DNA from: Syncephalastrum monosporum B8922 | Lineage: Eukaryota; Mucoromycota; Mucoromycetes; Mucorales; Syncephalastraceae | Assembly: GCA_000697355.1 (NCBI GenBank) | Contig: JNEN01001269.1 | Span: 62,001 to 126,000, forward strand | Length of the DNA: 64,000 bases | Direction of reading: 5' to 3' | In this document: in pieces, positions 35,307-46,556 of the stretch | Position numbering within the stretch: position 1 is the first letter of the stretch | Layout of the letters: every line of letters starts with the position of its first letter | Notes under the pieces: model-generated | Database searches by the model: none | Told to the model about the DNA's origin: nothing | Seen by the model: only the letters and a program-made list of their open reading frames with translations | Position numbers and translations under genes: made by a program

Positions 35307-36252
35307 ATGTTTGGCGATGAGCGTGAGGAAACACTGCGTGAAGTGGCAGCGCTAGGAAACACACGCGCGGTCCAGCATTTCGCAAAGGCAGGTGTCAACC
35401 TCAACTCGCAAAACGCAATGAACGGCTGGTAAAGCAAAGGGAAAATAGAAAGGTTGAAGCGTTCCTTATGATATCGAACAATAGGACAGCCCTGCACTGG
35501 GCAGCCCACCGCGGTCATATCGACGTGGTGCGTGCACTGCTAAGCAACGGTGCCCGGCCTGAGATCAAGACGAAAAAGGGCCAGACCGCGCTCAGCCTGG
35601 CCGAACGCCATCCGGACATTGTCGAGATTCTCAGCCGAGTCGACGTCTCGACCCCGGATGCACACGATCCAGGTGCGGAACCCGACTTGCCCATCGTGCC
35701 CAAGTACCTGCAAGAACCCGATCTCGAGAAGGCGTGGCTGCACCCCGACGAGTTCTCGGAAAACAAGATTGAAAACGTCGTCCGCGCCCGCGCCGCCGCA
35801 GAGGCCACTGCACTGGATCAGGCCTTGTCTGCGACGGTGCCCCTTCCAAAAACAGAACAGCCTCTTTCTGTGCCACCAGCAGCAGCAGCACCGGCAGCAG
35901 CAGCACCCGCACCCGCAGAAGAAAAGGAGATTGTAGTATACCTTGCCTCTCGCGCAGATGATCATATCCTGGGCTCCACGTTTCTCAAGAACGAGTCAAT
36001 CCAGGCTTCGCTTGATGTGATCCGGAAAGTAAGAAGATAGCTCGATCTGAGATCGATAGAAAACTCGCAACATGTAGCAGGAGACTCACTCTCTTCGTTC
36101 AAATCCAGGAGCTCGATGTGCCAGAGGATTTCACTATTGCTCGACACAACGGCAGAGTACAGATCCCGATCAACCCGAAACAAATGGAAAAGCGTCTAAT
36201 GGATATCTTCCGCGGCGAGGACGATGTCTTGATTATCATCCCTACCAATTAA
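35307..36252 (+). CDS. ANKRD40-like ankyrin repeat protein
   Basis: A 269-aa protein. Exons are 35307-35428, 35485-36028 and 36109-36252. The N-terminal third has ankyrin repeats: LREVAALGNTRAVQHFAKAG, then WTALHWAAHRGHIDVVRALL (the Trp codon spans the splice), then GQTALSLAERHPDIVEIL. A Pro/Ala linker follows, including an Ala tract (about 190-210). The C-terminal domain (EIVVYLASRADDHILGSTFL ... ELDVPEDFTIARHNGRVQI ... MDIFRGEDDVLIII) resembles the C-terminal domain of animal ANKRD40. Cellular role unknown. A second possible acceptor 28 nt upstream of exon 3 would shift the frame. Confidence 0.85.
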
Positions 36253-36637
36253 GCGAACATAGAGAGCCTATTGCATTGTATTACATCCTTATTCTTACTC
36301 TACTGAAAATAACAGTAAAGAACAAAAGTTCCAGCAAAGCGTGCATGTTTCCCGTTTGGGAAACCGACATCTCCCACGCTTTAAAAGGCTTCACTGCTAC
36401 TTACACGGTGCTACCTACTCGTTGACTGGTGCAGTAGCACGTAGAGTCAGATCACGATGAATGCAGCATGCGGAAAATACTATAGGATACATACTATGTG
36501 ATATGTATATTTATGTATATGTGTGCGCGCAGAGAAAGAGGAACGACGGGGACAATGGGATAGGATGGCTGTTGCATGGGCTGACTTGGAAACTGCGGGG
36601 CCCCTTCCCTTTGACCTTTGAACACCACCCATTCCTC

Positions 36638-38703
36638 ATGCTAAACGAGCCCGATCCAGAGCAGAAGAGGCACTCGCTCGCCGATTCGGTCTCTGCTGCT
36701 TACGATGCACAGGATCAGGAAGACTTGGATTCACGGGATGCAAAGCGGCTCAAGCTGGACGCTGTGTCCTCGTCTTCAAGCACCATCGATCCTGCTGTCT
36801 TGTGCAACCCACCCCCCAATCAACAGCAATCCACAAACGAACAACCCCATTCTCAACCCGATTCAGACTCGGCAGCGCCATCCGCTGGCGCACTCGACCC
36901 TCCTCTGGAGAGCGACGCTAACGAAGACTCAGACCATGAGTGGCAGGATCCTGCTGACTCGGACGACTCGAGCGATACCGACACCAGCTCGCACTACGGT
37001 CTCGTCACCGGTGCCTTGAGAGCCGACCCTCAAGAGGAATATGAAGAGCCTCGTAGGTGGACCAATGACACTGAGGCCCAAGTGACTTACTTTACATGTA
37101 GCTTGGGGCGTCTTTTCCGATGAGGAATGCCTTGCTATCCAGGAAGACGCACGCCAGTTGGGTAATAACTGTGACTGAATGCATGAATGATAGTGGACAT
37201 TTCTGACACTTTTATAGGCTTGATGAAGTTCATCAAAAAGTATATCCTAGAAGAGAAAGTGCCGATTCTTAAGCTGATGCAAGCGTTTGATGTCACCCTG
37301 GTAAGACACAGAGAAAACGAAAGAATCCAAATCTTACAGTATGAAGCATCTGCTTACTCCAAGTATTATCTCCCCATTTAAATTAGCATCCCGGTGCTGT
37401 CGTGGTCTTATCCGATGCTCAATTAATACCCCTCCTCCAGAACGTCGTCACCCGTTTTCTGCGTCGGCGCCGCCGGCTCCAGCATGTCAACACCCTCGAC
37501 GATGTCGTCCAACTCCTATCGAAAGCCAACAATGTCATGGTCGTCACTGGCGCAGGTGTTTCAGTTTCGTGCGGCATTCCTGATTTTCGATCCGAGACGG
37601 GCATCTATTCGCGCCTCGAAGAATACTGCTTGGACGATCCTCAGCAAATGTTTGATATCCGGTACTTTCGCGAGACGCCCGAGATCTTTTATTCGTTTGC
37701 AAAGGAGCTCTATCCGAGCAATTACCAGCCCAGCCCGAGCCACATGTTTGTCAAGCTCATCGAGGAGAAGGGCAAGCTTTTGCGCAACTACACACAAAAC
37801 ATTGATACGCTCGAGCACAAGGCGAATATCAAGCGTATCGTCAACTGCCATGGCAGCTTTGCGACAGCGAGCTGTGTCACCTGTGGATACAGGTGTGACG
37901 GAAAAGAGATCGAGAAATACATCTTTGCACAGGTAAGAACGGGTGCGCCATCACAGATAAGGAATGCTCTTCTTATCTGATGTGTATAATGATTAGCAAG
38001 TACCGAAATGCCCTCGATGCTATGTCGAACCACCAAAGAAGAAGGCCAACGAGAGTGACGACGAGGATGATGGCAGGCCAGATCTACGGCGCGGTCAATC
38101 GATCATTAAGCCCGTAAGTCAACTTTGCAGTAGTCGACTGTGCGTTACAATCCGAAAGAGCTCACGTTTCATATGTAGGATATCACCTTTTTCGGCGAGA
38201 GTTTGCCAGCCGAATTTGATCGCCTGCTTACGGTCGACAGTGATGTTGTCGACCTTCTCATCGTGATGGGCTCCTCGTTGAAGGTATCCCCTGTCTCAGA
38301 AATCATGTCCCAAGTTCCCCATAGTGTGCCCCAGATCCTGATCAACCGTACTCCGATTACCCACATGACGTTCGACGTCCAGCTCTTGGGAGACTGCGAT
38401 GTGATTGTGCCTGAGCTCTGCCGCAGGCTCAACTGGGAGCTCAGGCATGAGAAGCTGCCCGGTGGAAGTGCGCTGAGCCCCGAAAGCATGCGCTCAAGAC
38501 AAGACGCGCTCGGCCACTTTGAGCATGACGGGTTGTACACCTTTCCGGGGGCGGTGGTGTCGGAACAGTACCTAACAAAATACAAGGGGGAGGGCACAAA
38601 ATGCATGGAAAGTCACCCGAATGATCCGGAGGACGACCCAGAGAAAGAAGATACAGTGCAGCAGCGCCCAGAGAAAGATAATGAGCCACTGCATGGACAT
38701 TAA
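36638..38703 (+). CDS. SIRT1/Hst-type NAD+-dependent deacetylase (class I sirtuin)
   Basis: A 581-aa sirtuin of the Sir2/SIRT1 class, removing acetyl groups from histones and other proteins. Exons are 36638-37052, 37102-37161, 37218-37300, 37387-37932, 37997-38113 and 38179-38703. The acidic, Ser-rich N-terminus leads into a SIRT1-like helical segment ([20 protein letters not shown]). The catalytic core has VVTGAGVS (239-245), [15 protein letters not shown] (322-329), catalytic H341 in NCHGSF, a zinc site CVTC...CPRC split by an intron, FFGESLP, MGSSLKV and LINRTP. The C-terminal tail is polar and acidic. The start at 36638 was chosen because the upstream in-frame codons look like a 5' UTR. 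All catalytic residues are present. Confidence 0.94.
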
Positions 38704-38754
38704 TATTAGTACTATGTTCTGTAGGCTCTCTCAGACTTCATTCATTTTTTTTTC

Positions 38755-38774
38755 TTTTTTTTTTTTTTTTTTTC
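38755..38774 (+). repeat. Poly-T run
   Basis: A T-rich run (about 20 bases, with one C nearby) between the sirtuin stop and the next small gene. It could act as a nucleosome-free promoter element for the downstream gene; function not shown. Confidence 0.5.
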
Positions 38775-38962
38775 AATCGCATACAACCTTCCTTCTTATA
38801 TAGCAATTAACACATCAATACTGCGTCGTTATCCGTGTAATGCTGTCAGTATGCTGCCTTTGGATCCCGGACAGAATTGGCAGTCACAAACTTGTAATTT
38901 CTCTGTGTTGAAGACAGGTTTAGACTGTTTCTTTCAGACAGCTACAGCACCCACACACCACT

Positions 38963-39295
38963 ATGCCTATCCTACCCTCCCCCTCCGGCGGAAAGGTCAT
39001 CAAGCACCTGCTTGCAACCCGCGGCCCTCTCACCAACCAAGCCCTGCGTGAATTCGTCCCCCAGTACAAGAAAGAGCTCGTCTCAACGAGCCACATGAAG
39101 AATTACATCCTCAAGAGCCTGCAAGGTCAGAACGTGATTCAAAAGTCGATCCACCACAACCCGGCCGAGCTTGGTGACAATGTCGCACCTGCAGAACGAA
39201 CAAAGAAATCTGTTTTTGTGTGGAACTTCGTTCGTCCCGAGGACGCCGAGAAATACAAGACACTCAACTTGGAGGACACCCAAGAGCAAAAATAA
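38963..39295 (+). CDS. Small conserved-looking protein, 110 aa, family unknown
   Basis: Single exon. The chain reads as a folded, basic protein: GGKVIKHLLATRGPLTNQAL, then HMKNYILKSLQGQNVIQKSI, then SVFVWNFVRPEDAEKYKTLN, ending in a polar tail. The first 75 residues resemble a winged-helix layout (helix, LTNQAL turn, helix, then a basic strand). A mitochondrial ribosomal protein or small adaptor is possible, but I do not recognise it. It starts shortly after a run of pyrimidines and CAG sites; a 5' noncoding exon is possible. Confidence 0.65.
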   Translation: MPILPSPSGGKVIKHLLATRGPLTNQALREFVPQYKKELVSTSHMKNYILKSLQGQNVIQKSIHHNPAELGDNVAPAERTKKSVFVWNFVRPEDAEKYKTLNLEDTQEQK

Positions 39296-42200
39296 TAGCA
39301 TGTAAAAGAAGTATCACCAACACCCATCCCCTCTTCTCTATGTAGATATACTAGATATATAGTCATTCATCTCGCATCCAACTTTTCAACAGACTGATTT
39401 TTCCTTCTCGATTCTATTCATATGGATGGGTCTTTTGTTTGGCGTACCTTAATCTCGGTCCATGTCGTATCATTGATTTGAGCGGGGTCACTAACAGTTG
39501 TAACGATTTCAGCACCTGTGCATAGTAAGCAGCAGCTTAGGTACCTTCCTGTCGCTCCATTCTACTCTCATTATATAATATATGATATACTTAGTGGTCC
39601 TTTCTGGCTACATAGAGACCCGTTCTGTCGCCACATACTCTTCTATGTAGAACCCATTAAAAACGTCGGTAGGCAAGTCTATGTATGACCTGGCTTACGT
39701 TCGCTCGTTATATTCCTTTTGCATGATTCTCCTGTGTTACTTACGCATCATGCTGCTGTCTTGTTCTCTTTGGTTGAAAACCTTACAACTTGACAGGGTT
39801 TACTTTTGGCTGTATCCTCATAGTGCGCTCGCCTCTGCCATGATTCTCATGTAATGGGCCGAGCCTTGGTTCATCCGTTCGTAGTACGTACTCTAGTGCT
39901 CTGAGATTATTCTGCATTGAGCTTTGTTTTCTGGTCAAAACCCTTTTATTGTTCGCAGGCGATAATTTGTTATGAAGATGAAGATAAGCAACAGCCTTGG
40001 CCTGATGTTATTATCTATCGAAAACAGCTAGTCTAATCCGTGTATGCAACATGCTGTTGTTGGTGTTGCTGCTGTTATCTTCACTCGGCGTTTGGAGTCA
40101 TGTATATACGTATTCTCGTCTGCTGTTATCACGTCAAGGACAGATGCACGTAGCTTCCGTCCTTGTCCTTATTTCTCAACTTGGCTGTCATTGATATACG
40201 CTGGCGGGGACCAAAGATGAGATCGTTCCTTCGCTGAATGCATTATGTCCTGAAAAGCGATAGAATGAAATGCACTCGACGTATATATATTAACTGAGAG
40301 ACGTCTATCAAAAATATAGCACCTTTAATCGTGTCTGACACCAATATCATACAGTCAGTCAAACAGAATATGTAGCTGGACTGCCCGCTTACAGAATATT
40401 AAGCACTACCTTTTATTATCATTTTGGCAGGGTAGCTAGTCCCACATATTATAGGTGTAGGCCACGCGGCAGCTGTCAAGAATGTATACAACACCGGTCT
40501 CTTGCCCTATTTTAGTAGGTCTGTACCATCTTATCGGATTCCATTTCCTTGAGAAACCATACTGCCCGACTACAATTTTAGAGAAATCACCCACCCGTGC
40601 TGAAATTTTTGTGTAATATTCTAAGCTTTTGATGGGTCACATTACATGGATCATGGCACAATATAGCAAAGGTAGAAAGCCAACTATGGAACAGGGCTAT
40701 TTACGTCATTGACTGGAGGTGCACACACATGCCAGTTCAAAGCGACGTGTTCATGAACTGTTCTAAACCATCTTGCCCACATAGAGACTTGATCCACAAC
40801 ATGAAGATGGTTGTCGAAATGGGTATAACCAGCGCTCAACTTTTTTCGTTCGACGTTGCACCATACACTGAAGTGACGCGACTTTGTGAGGCTGAAGGCT
40901 AAAGAAAGCATTGTGGAACACTCTTTGAAAACTCACAATGCAATTGGGTACTCTGCGCGATACATTGGAATGTTTACAACAACGTGTATTCATAACTATC
41001 TTCTGCGGGTCAGATGAATTATTGCCACCATTGTTTGAGTGCCGTGTACGCATAATGTGGCCTCTTTAATTTTTGCACCGGGTGACCATACAATGGAAAA
41101 GAGCCATTATGTAATGTACATGTGGTATGACAAACATGACGCGCATTTGGATGTTTCCATGGCATTTTCAATGGGACCAAGGCAGTCCACAAGCTATGCA
41201 CGCCAAGGCAATCCAGCAATTTTCTGTGAGGACGACGAGTTTACTCCCTTGCAGGATAAAAGGCGGGGATGCCATAAGCATGCACACGACATGTTAGATG
41301 AAACACCCTGCATGCGATACCATAGCATGGTCTAGAAAATGTCTCACCAAACAACCCAACATTGTACAAGATCAGAACAAAGATTTTTTCTTTTTCGTAC
41401 GTACACCATTACGTAGGCATCTATACATTTCCGGGACCGGCCGATACATGAAGGCTGCAAACTGCTGATCCAGAATTTTCCGTAAACTTTTGCGTGTGTG
41501 CAACATCAAACAATAATAAAGGGCGCTTGTTATGGGATCAGGGCGTACCGCTCGTACATGTTATCGATGCATGATTGTTCTCCGAGACAGATGCTGTAAC
41601 TGAAAAGGTCATATTATAACGAAATCCACGCTCTTACCATGGGCGTACAAAGATTAGAGTTGCTTATATGACCCAAACCAAAGGTTCCTTGCCAAACAAG
41701 AAAAATAAAATAAAAGGACAGCTAAAGAAGGAGACAGTACACGTACTTGCGCGTATGAGTATGGAGATGGTGGGTGCGGAACATATATCTTGTGTCTCGA
41801 TGCGTACGTCGAGTCGTATTAATCAATTTCACAGACAATGTGTGCACCCGATAACCCCCTCGCCTCTGAAGATGTAATTGGCAATTATTTCCAATGGAGT
41901 CTTCTACGTAACTTTTTCAGCGCTGTTACTGCACGCTATCGATACGCCCCAAGTTATCTTCTCTTTAGACCAAATCAGAGAGGCTACAAGACGCGCGCGC
42001 GCGTCATCTGGCGTTGATACTCATCAGCCTATTGGAAATTTGTAAATATCTCCCTCACGGAGATAAGGATTATTATTTATCCCATGGGCGTGTGTCATGC
42101 GCTTGCACACAGAGGAGCCCATCCCACAAGTAGGGGAGAATTGAGCTTGATATTCCAGATCCGAAAAAGAAAGTGAGAATATGATCAAGTATTATAAACA

Positions 42201-42637
42201 AGAGGAGGAGGATAAAAGCAATCCACAATGCATGCCATGCAGTGTCAGGGCATGCAAGAAACGTGAGCCAGCTTTGTGTGCTGAGATGACTGATCGAGAC
42301 GATACTGATGCAGACCAGGGGGCGTAGGGGTCAATTCTTTTTTGGGAAGAAACGGGGACCAGTTAAACAGGGACGGGCATGGAATACCAGACATACACGA
42401 CATATGTAGATGTCGGTGAGGATGGGGGAAGTTTATTCGACAATTAAACGCGCCTGGCGTACATGTAAATAAATATTGGGCGTGTTAATAAATGCGCATG
42501 GGTTGTATAGAGAATGAACGAGGAATAGAAGAATGACCGCAGAAAAAAAAAGAAGGGGATAATATGGAGCGAAATGGGATATTTACAGTGGGGGAATATG
42601 ATGTCAGAGAAATGAAGAGAAAAAGACTGGCAGAAAA
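39296..42637. other. Long intergenic region, no gene seen
   Basis: About 3.3 kb with no open frame above about 100 codons that looks like protein on either strand, no recognisable tRNA, and no obvious transposon ends. Small features are an alternating GC run (CGCGCGCGCG, about 41994-42004) and several TA-rich patches. Confidence 0.55.
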
Positions 42638-43492
42638 TCAGAAGAACTTTCTTATGGAACGAAGGAAGCGCTTTCTGCTTGAGCTGGCAGCAGTGGTTGT
42701 GGAGGGAGAAACAACCGTCAGCTTGGATGAAGAATTAAGGTCTTGAGGGGTGGAGGAGGAGTGAAGAGCAAGAGACAAAGAGGAGGACGAGGAGGACGAG
42801 GAGGCAGACGAGGAGGTGTTCATGATGGCCGAAAGTTTCTGCTTCAGGCGGCGCGCCGAGGGTTTCTTGCTGGCGCGGGGCTTGTCGTGTATCAGATCAT
42901 CTTCGGCGAGCTCCATCGCAAGCTGCGACTCGTCCCACCAGAGCTGGGAAGAAGGTCGACTGGAGTCTTCTTCTCGTTTGTTGTCTGAAGCGGGCGTTGT
43001 ATTTTGGGGTGTCGAGCTGACTACCGTAGTGGGCGGGTCGGTGGCACCTTCATTTGCGATAATTACCACGCGCTGATTGAATGAGACACGTCGACTGGAG
43101 GTATCGGCAGCGGGCTCGACCCAGGACACGGGCCGCAATGGCTTCTGTACACCATGGCAGCTGTGTCGCTGGATACGCACATGCTGCTGCTGGTGATGCT
43201 CACGCATCAGCGCGCCGGCCGAGGCCGACCGCTGGGGTATGGACGATGCAATGGCTCTGCCATCCAAGGATAATACGCCCGAAGTATTTTCTCGTCGTAG
43301 AAACTGCTTACGATGCGGTGAGGAGGGCGCTATTGAGTGATGAGGCGATAATGGCAGAGCGCTGTTCAGGGACGACGAGTAGCTCGATACAGATGAAGAC
43401 AGCGAGGGTAGCGTACGATGATATCTGCTGTTGTTGCTCGCTGTTGTCGAGGTCGATTCGGTGCTATCTGTACTTCGATGTTTGCTAGCCAT
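42638..43492 (-). CDS. Ser-rich hypothetical protein with RVSF motif, 284 aa
   Basis: Intronless minus-strand gene. The product is mostly low-complexity Ser/Thr. Ordered-looking islands are PHRKQFLRRENTSGVLSLDG, RPVSWVEPAADTSSRRVSF, SSQLWWDESQLAMELAEDDL and the basic end SSRKRFLRSIRKFF. The RVSF sequence within RRVSFNQRVVII fits the docking motif for protein phosphatase 1 (an R/K-V-x-F pattern); this is suggestive only. The terminal amphipathic basic segment could bind membrane. No family recognised. A pyrimidine-rich leader precedes the ATG. Confidence 0.65.
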   Translation of the reverse strand: MASKHRSTDSTESTSTTASNNSRYHRTLPSLSSSVSSYSSSLNSALPLSPHHSIAPSSPHRKQFLRRENTSGVLSLDGRAIASSIPQRSASAGALMREHHQQQHVRIQRHSCHGVQKPLRPVSWVEPAADTSSRRVSFNQRVVIIANEGATDPPTTVVSSTPQNTTPASDNKREEDSSRPSSQLWWDESQLAMELAEDDLIHDKPRASKKPSARRLKQKLSAIMNTSSSASSSSSSSSLSLALHSSSTPQDLNSSSKLTVVSPSTTTAASSSRKRFLRSIRKFF

Positions 43493-44836
43493 GAGCGTAG
43501 AAAAAAGAAAAAGGAGAGGAAGTAAGAAGAAAGAGTAGGAGAATAGAAAAGAGCAGAAATAAGAAGGTAGTACTTGAACTTTTTTTTTCTTTTTGTCTGT
43601 GTTGGAAAGCGGAAAGAGCTTCCTCTACGCACGCGCGCACACGCACACGCATATAGAATAAGCACGCACAAGCATAGACAAAACAACAGCGTTCTTTCTC
43701 CACGCAGACAGGGCAGGGCCCGCAGAATGCAAGCAACCAAAAAGAAAAAAAGACCTAATCTTTATTGGATGTGTCTCTGAAAAGGAAACTCCTCCACGTG
43801 CAAGGGCACTGGGCACTGGTCCCCCTCTTTTTCTTCTCCCACCTTGGCCCTCTATATTTTAAACCGTCCCCCCAAGAAAGAAAGAAACAATTCGACCATT
43901 AATAGCTGCATCACTCGTCAGCGAAGCCGCGCTTTCCTTTCTATAAAGAATACGGATAAAACAAAAGCAGCTGCAAGGCACTTGTCATGCAATATTTACA
44001 TACGCCAAGCAATGTATGTATATACGAAAAAAGAAAGTTGAGTGATATCGGACTCTGGACACCATTACGCGGTGTTTTTCTGTGTAGCCACCGAGAGCCA
44101 CATGGCATATATACAACAACACATACGACTTACAGCCAAACTCAGCGATATCTTGTTTTGGGGTCAATGATGCAACCGCATCGCCAAGCCATGATACAAT
44201 CTTGATATGTATTCTTTTCCACTGAACAGAGAATTATGCAACAAAAGGGACACCATCCGATTGCTTTTGTTCTTTTTTCTTCAAAGCGAAGCACGCTCCG
44301 AGAATACGTGTACAATTAAACAACAACTTAATAGAGTTGTCGTGTTGTGTACGCACGTGTAGTGGTGTATATAATAGGTCTCTCATTGATTGTTCCTTAT
44401 CCGACTGAGGTACTGTGTAGCACCTCACACCGCGAAAACCCTCCGCCGCGTCCCCGCCGCGATGCTGACGATGACACTGACACTGACGGGCCCCTTTGCT
44501 GGGTCTGGTTGACTAGACTACTGACTTCTTTTTTTTTTCACTCTCGCGGCCGGTGCGTTGACCGGTGGGTATTCCGCGCACCTGTCTCTATTTTTGAACT
44601 AAATCATTCCCATTCTCGGGAACGAACGAATCGAAATTACCGCCACCATTTCTCTTTTCTTATTTTTAACACATGAGCATGCCTAGAACGTAAGGACATG
44701 CAAGAAAGAATAAACAATCCCATAACGCAGATGCAAGCCCGCTGCTGCTGACGCTGAACTCTATCCTCTCCATCTATTTTACTGCCCGCATTCACTCGTG
44801 AGGTGTCACACACAAGTCTGCCGGCGCCCTTCCTTA

Positions 44837-44873
<37 letters not shown>

Positions 44874-44954
44874 CCTTTTGGAATTTTTTCATTTTTGTTC
44901 GATCAACGCTCAGACCATGCGTTAGGTTCTCTCGGCTTCTACTACTGGTACCGT
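43493..44954. other. Intergenic, no gene seen
   Basis: Promoter side of the Ser-rich gene, then AT-rich sequence. A poly-T run of more than 30 bases (about 44839-44873) lies downstream of the PIN4 gene. The open frames here are low-complexity. Confidence 0.5.
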
Positions 44955-45968
44955 CTACTTGCGGTCCTCCTTTCATATTACCGGAATGATTAGATTAAGC
45001 TCTGACTCCTCTTGGGCAGTGTCCTTTGTCTTGCTAACTTACCACCATAATGATATGATAACCAAAATTGGTCTTGACCTATCAAAAAGCAGCATGCGTG
45101 TCAATTGCTTTTACTTTGGGATCATTCATTCATTATTACCGGCGGGTCGGTGAAGACAGGTTTGTCTACAAGGTCATAATGAACTCAACTTTTTTTGCCA
45201 CTCTCTCCTTTAATTCTTATTACTTACCGCAAGAGCTTGGTTGAAGCGCGAAGGCTGGAATTATACCGATGAGTTCAGATCAGAGCGGACTTGCCTCTTT
45301 CTTTTTTTTTTTTTTTCCTCCTGAGAGTGTTCCACCCGCTTCTCCCCAACAAGTCAGAAAAGAAAAGCTCACCTGCATCCTGGAACGGGCCCACCATCGA
45401 GCCCCTTGTCATCCAACCCAAGGCACCTACACAAGAAAAAAAAAAAAAGAAGTAGGGAGTCAGTTGACTCACGGACCCAGAATCACAAACTGGTCGTGCA
45501 TTTTTTCACAGATCAGGTACCTCCTGCTTTGGCTTTATCCTCGCTGTACAATTCAGCAACCTGTCCTGCTGATTCAGTACAAGACGTGTTTGTAATTCTC
45601 CTTTTTGTCTTACCTTATCGAAGCGCATATTGTCTTCCTTCAGCCGGGCCATGGCTTCCATCACCTGTGCAGTTGTATTGTTTGAATACATGTCGCTCCT
45701 ATTTTTTTTTTTTTTTCGTCTTGCTTTTTTTACTTTGCCATGTTTCTCGCAAAGAATATGCCGCACCTATACAACTGAGCGTTATTATCACCAAGACAAC
45801 GGTTGCTCCCACACTTACGCGGACGGCGTTGGCGGCCTTCAACTTGGTGTCCTTCTTTTTGCCATCATCTATGACATTGCGTAAGAGTGATTCCTATAGG
45901 TATATTTCCGGCTTACCTGAGGCAGCGGCCTTAGCCTTTTGGCCCGCAGCTTGCTTTCCTTTGGCCAT
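44955..45968 (-). CDS. PIN4: PIN4/Par14 parvulin peptidyl-prolyl isomerase
   Basis: Small nuclear parvulin of the PIN4 type, which isomerises prolyl bonds and is linked to pre-rRNA processing. It is cut into ten exons within 1 kb: 45968-45917, 45868-45819, 45766-45734, 45664-45614, 45560-45521, 45426-45373, 45254-45228, 45165-45140, 45078-45043 and 44969-44955, giving 127 aa. The basic N-terminal tail (MAKGKQAAGQKAKAAASG) binds DNA or ribosomal particles in the family. The parvulin domain reads [67 protein letters not shown] and ends EDRK. The last exon is 15 nt including the stop. Almost every position matches the family, which supports each splice. Confidence 0.93.
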
Positions 45969-46556
45969 TTCGAGTCTGAAGAAAGAGAATGTACGCGCGT
46001 TGTTCCAAAGTGCGGTTGCCTATAAGCCACAGATTCATGCAGCAGCGGGGCGCTGACCGACTCTTGACTCGAATCATTGTAACGCGTGCTCGTCGTTGTC
46101 TACCGCATGTTACAGACACATACACGCACGCATATATACACACTCAGACACATGGACCTTCTCAGTATCATCCGGGTTACCTTGGTAGAAAGGGAGGCAC
46201 CCCGGTCATCCTTCGCAGGCCCAAGTGGAGCCGAAAGTTTGATGTTTCATGCACGTTCCGATATAAGGTTCTTTGAGGTATACACATACACATACACCCG
46301 TCGACGTATACAATACATGTGCGCTATGTACAGTATATATCGAAAGAGGTGAAACAAATGAGACAAAAAAAAAGACGTACAAGATGGGAGTGTGCTGAGC
46401 CCGTCGAATTTCATAACTCTTTTGTCCTGCTCTTTCCTGTGCTGTGTTTGCTGCTTTCTATTCCTTCAGGCGTGCGGTCTTACAAAGTGTTAAAAGCAGC
46501 AGAACAAAAAGCAGAGCGTACCCAACAGAAATACAAAAGTGACGCATGCCACTTCC
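45969..46556. other. Divergent intergenic region between PIN4 and UVRAG/Vps38
   Basis: Shared promoter region of two divergent genes. It contains ACACATA/CATACACGC microsatellite-like stretches (about 46108-46150 and 46278-46300). No separate gene is supported; the plus-strand frame 46319-46609 has no family features and overlaps the first exon of the next gene in another frame. Confidence 0.5.

Noticed and set aside
36096..36104. GTTCAAATC, a tRNA B-box-like match
   Set aside because: It lies in an ANKRD40-like intron with no A-box, acceptor stem or anticodon arm around it.
36461..36637. Upstream in-frame ATG of the sirtuin
   Set aside because: The extension is Tyr/Cys-rich and unlike sirtuin N-termini; the start at 36638 gives a typical acidic start.
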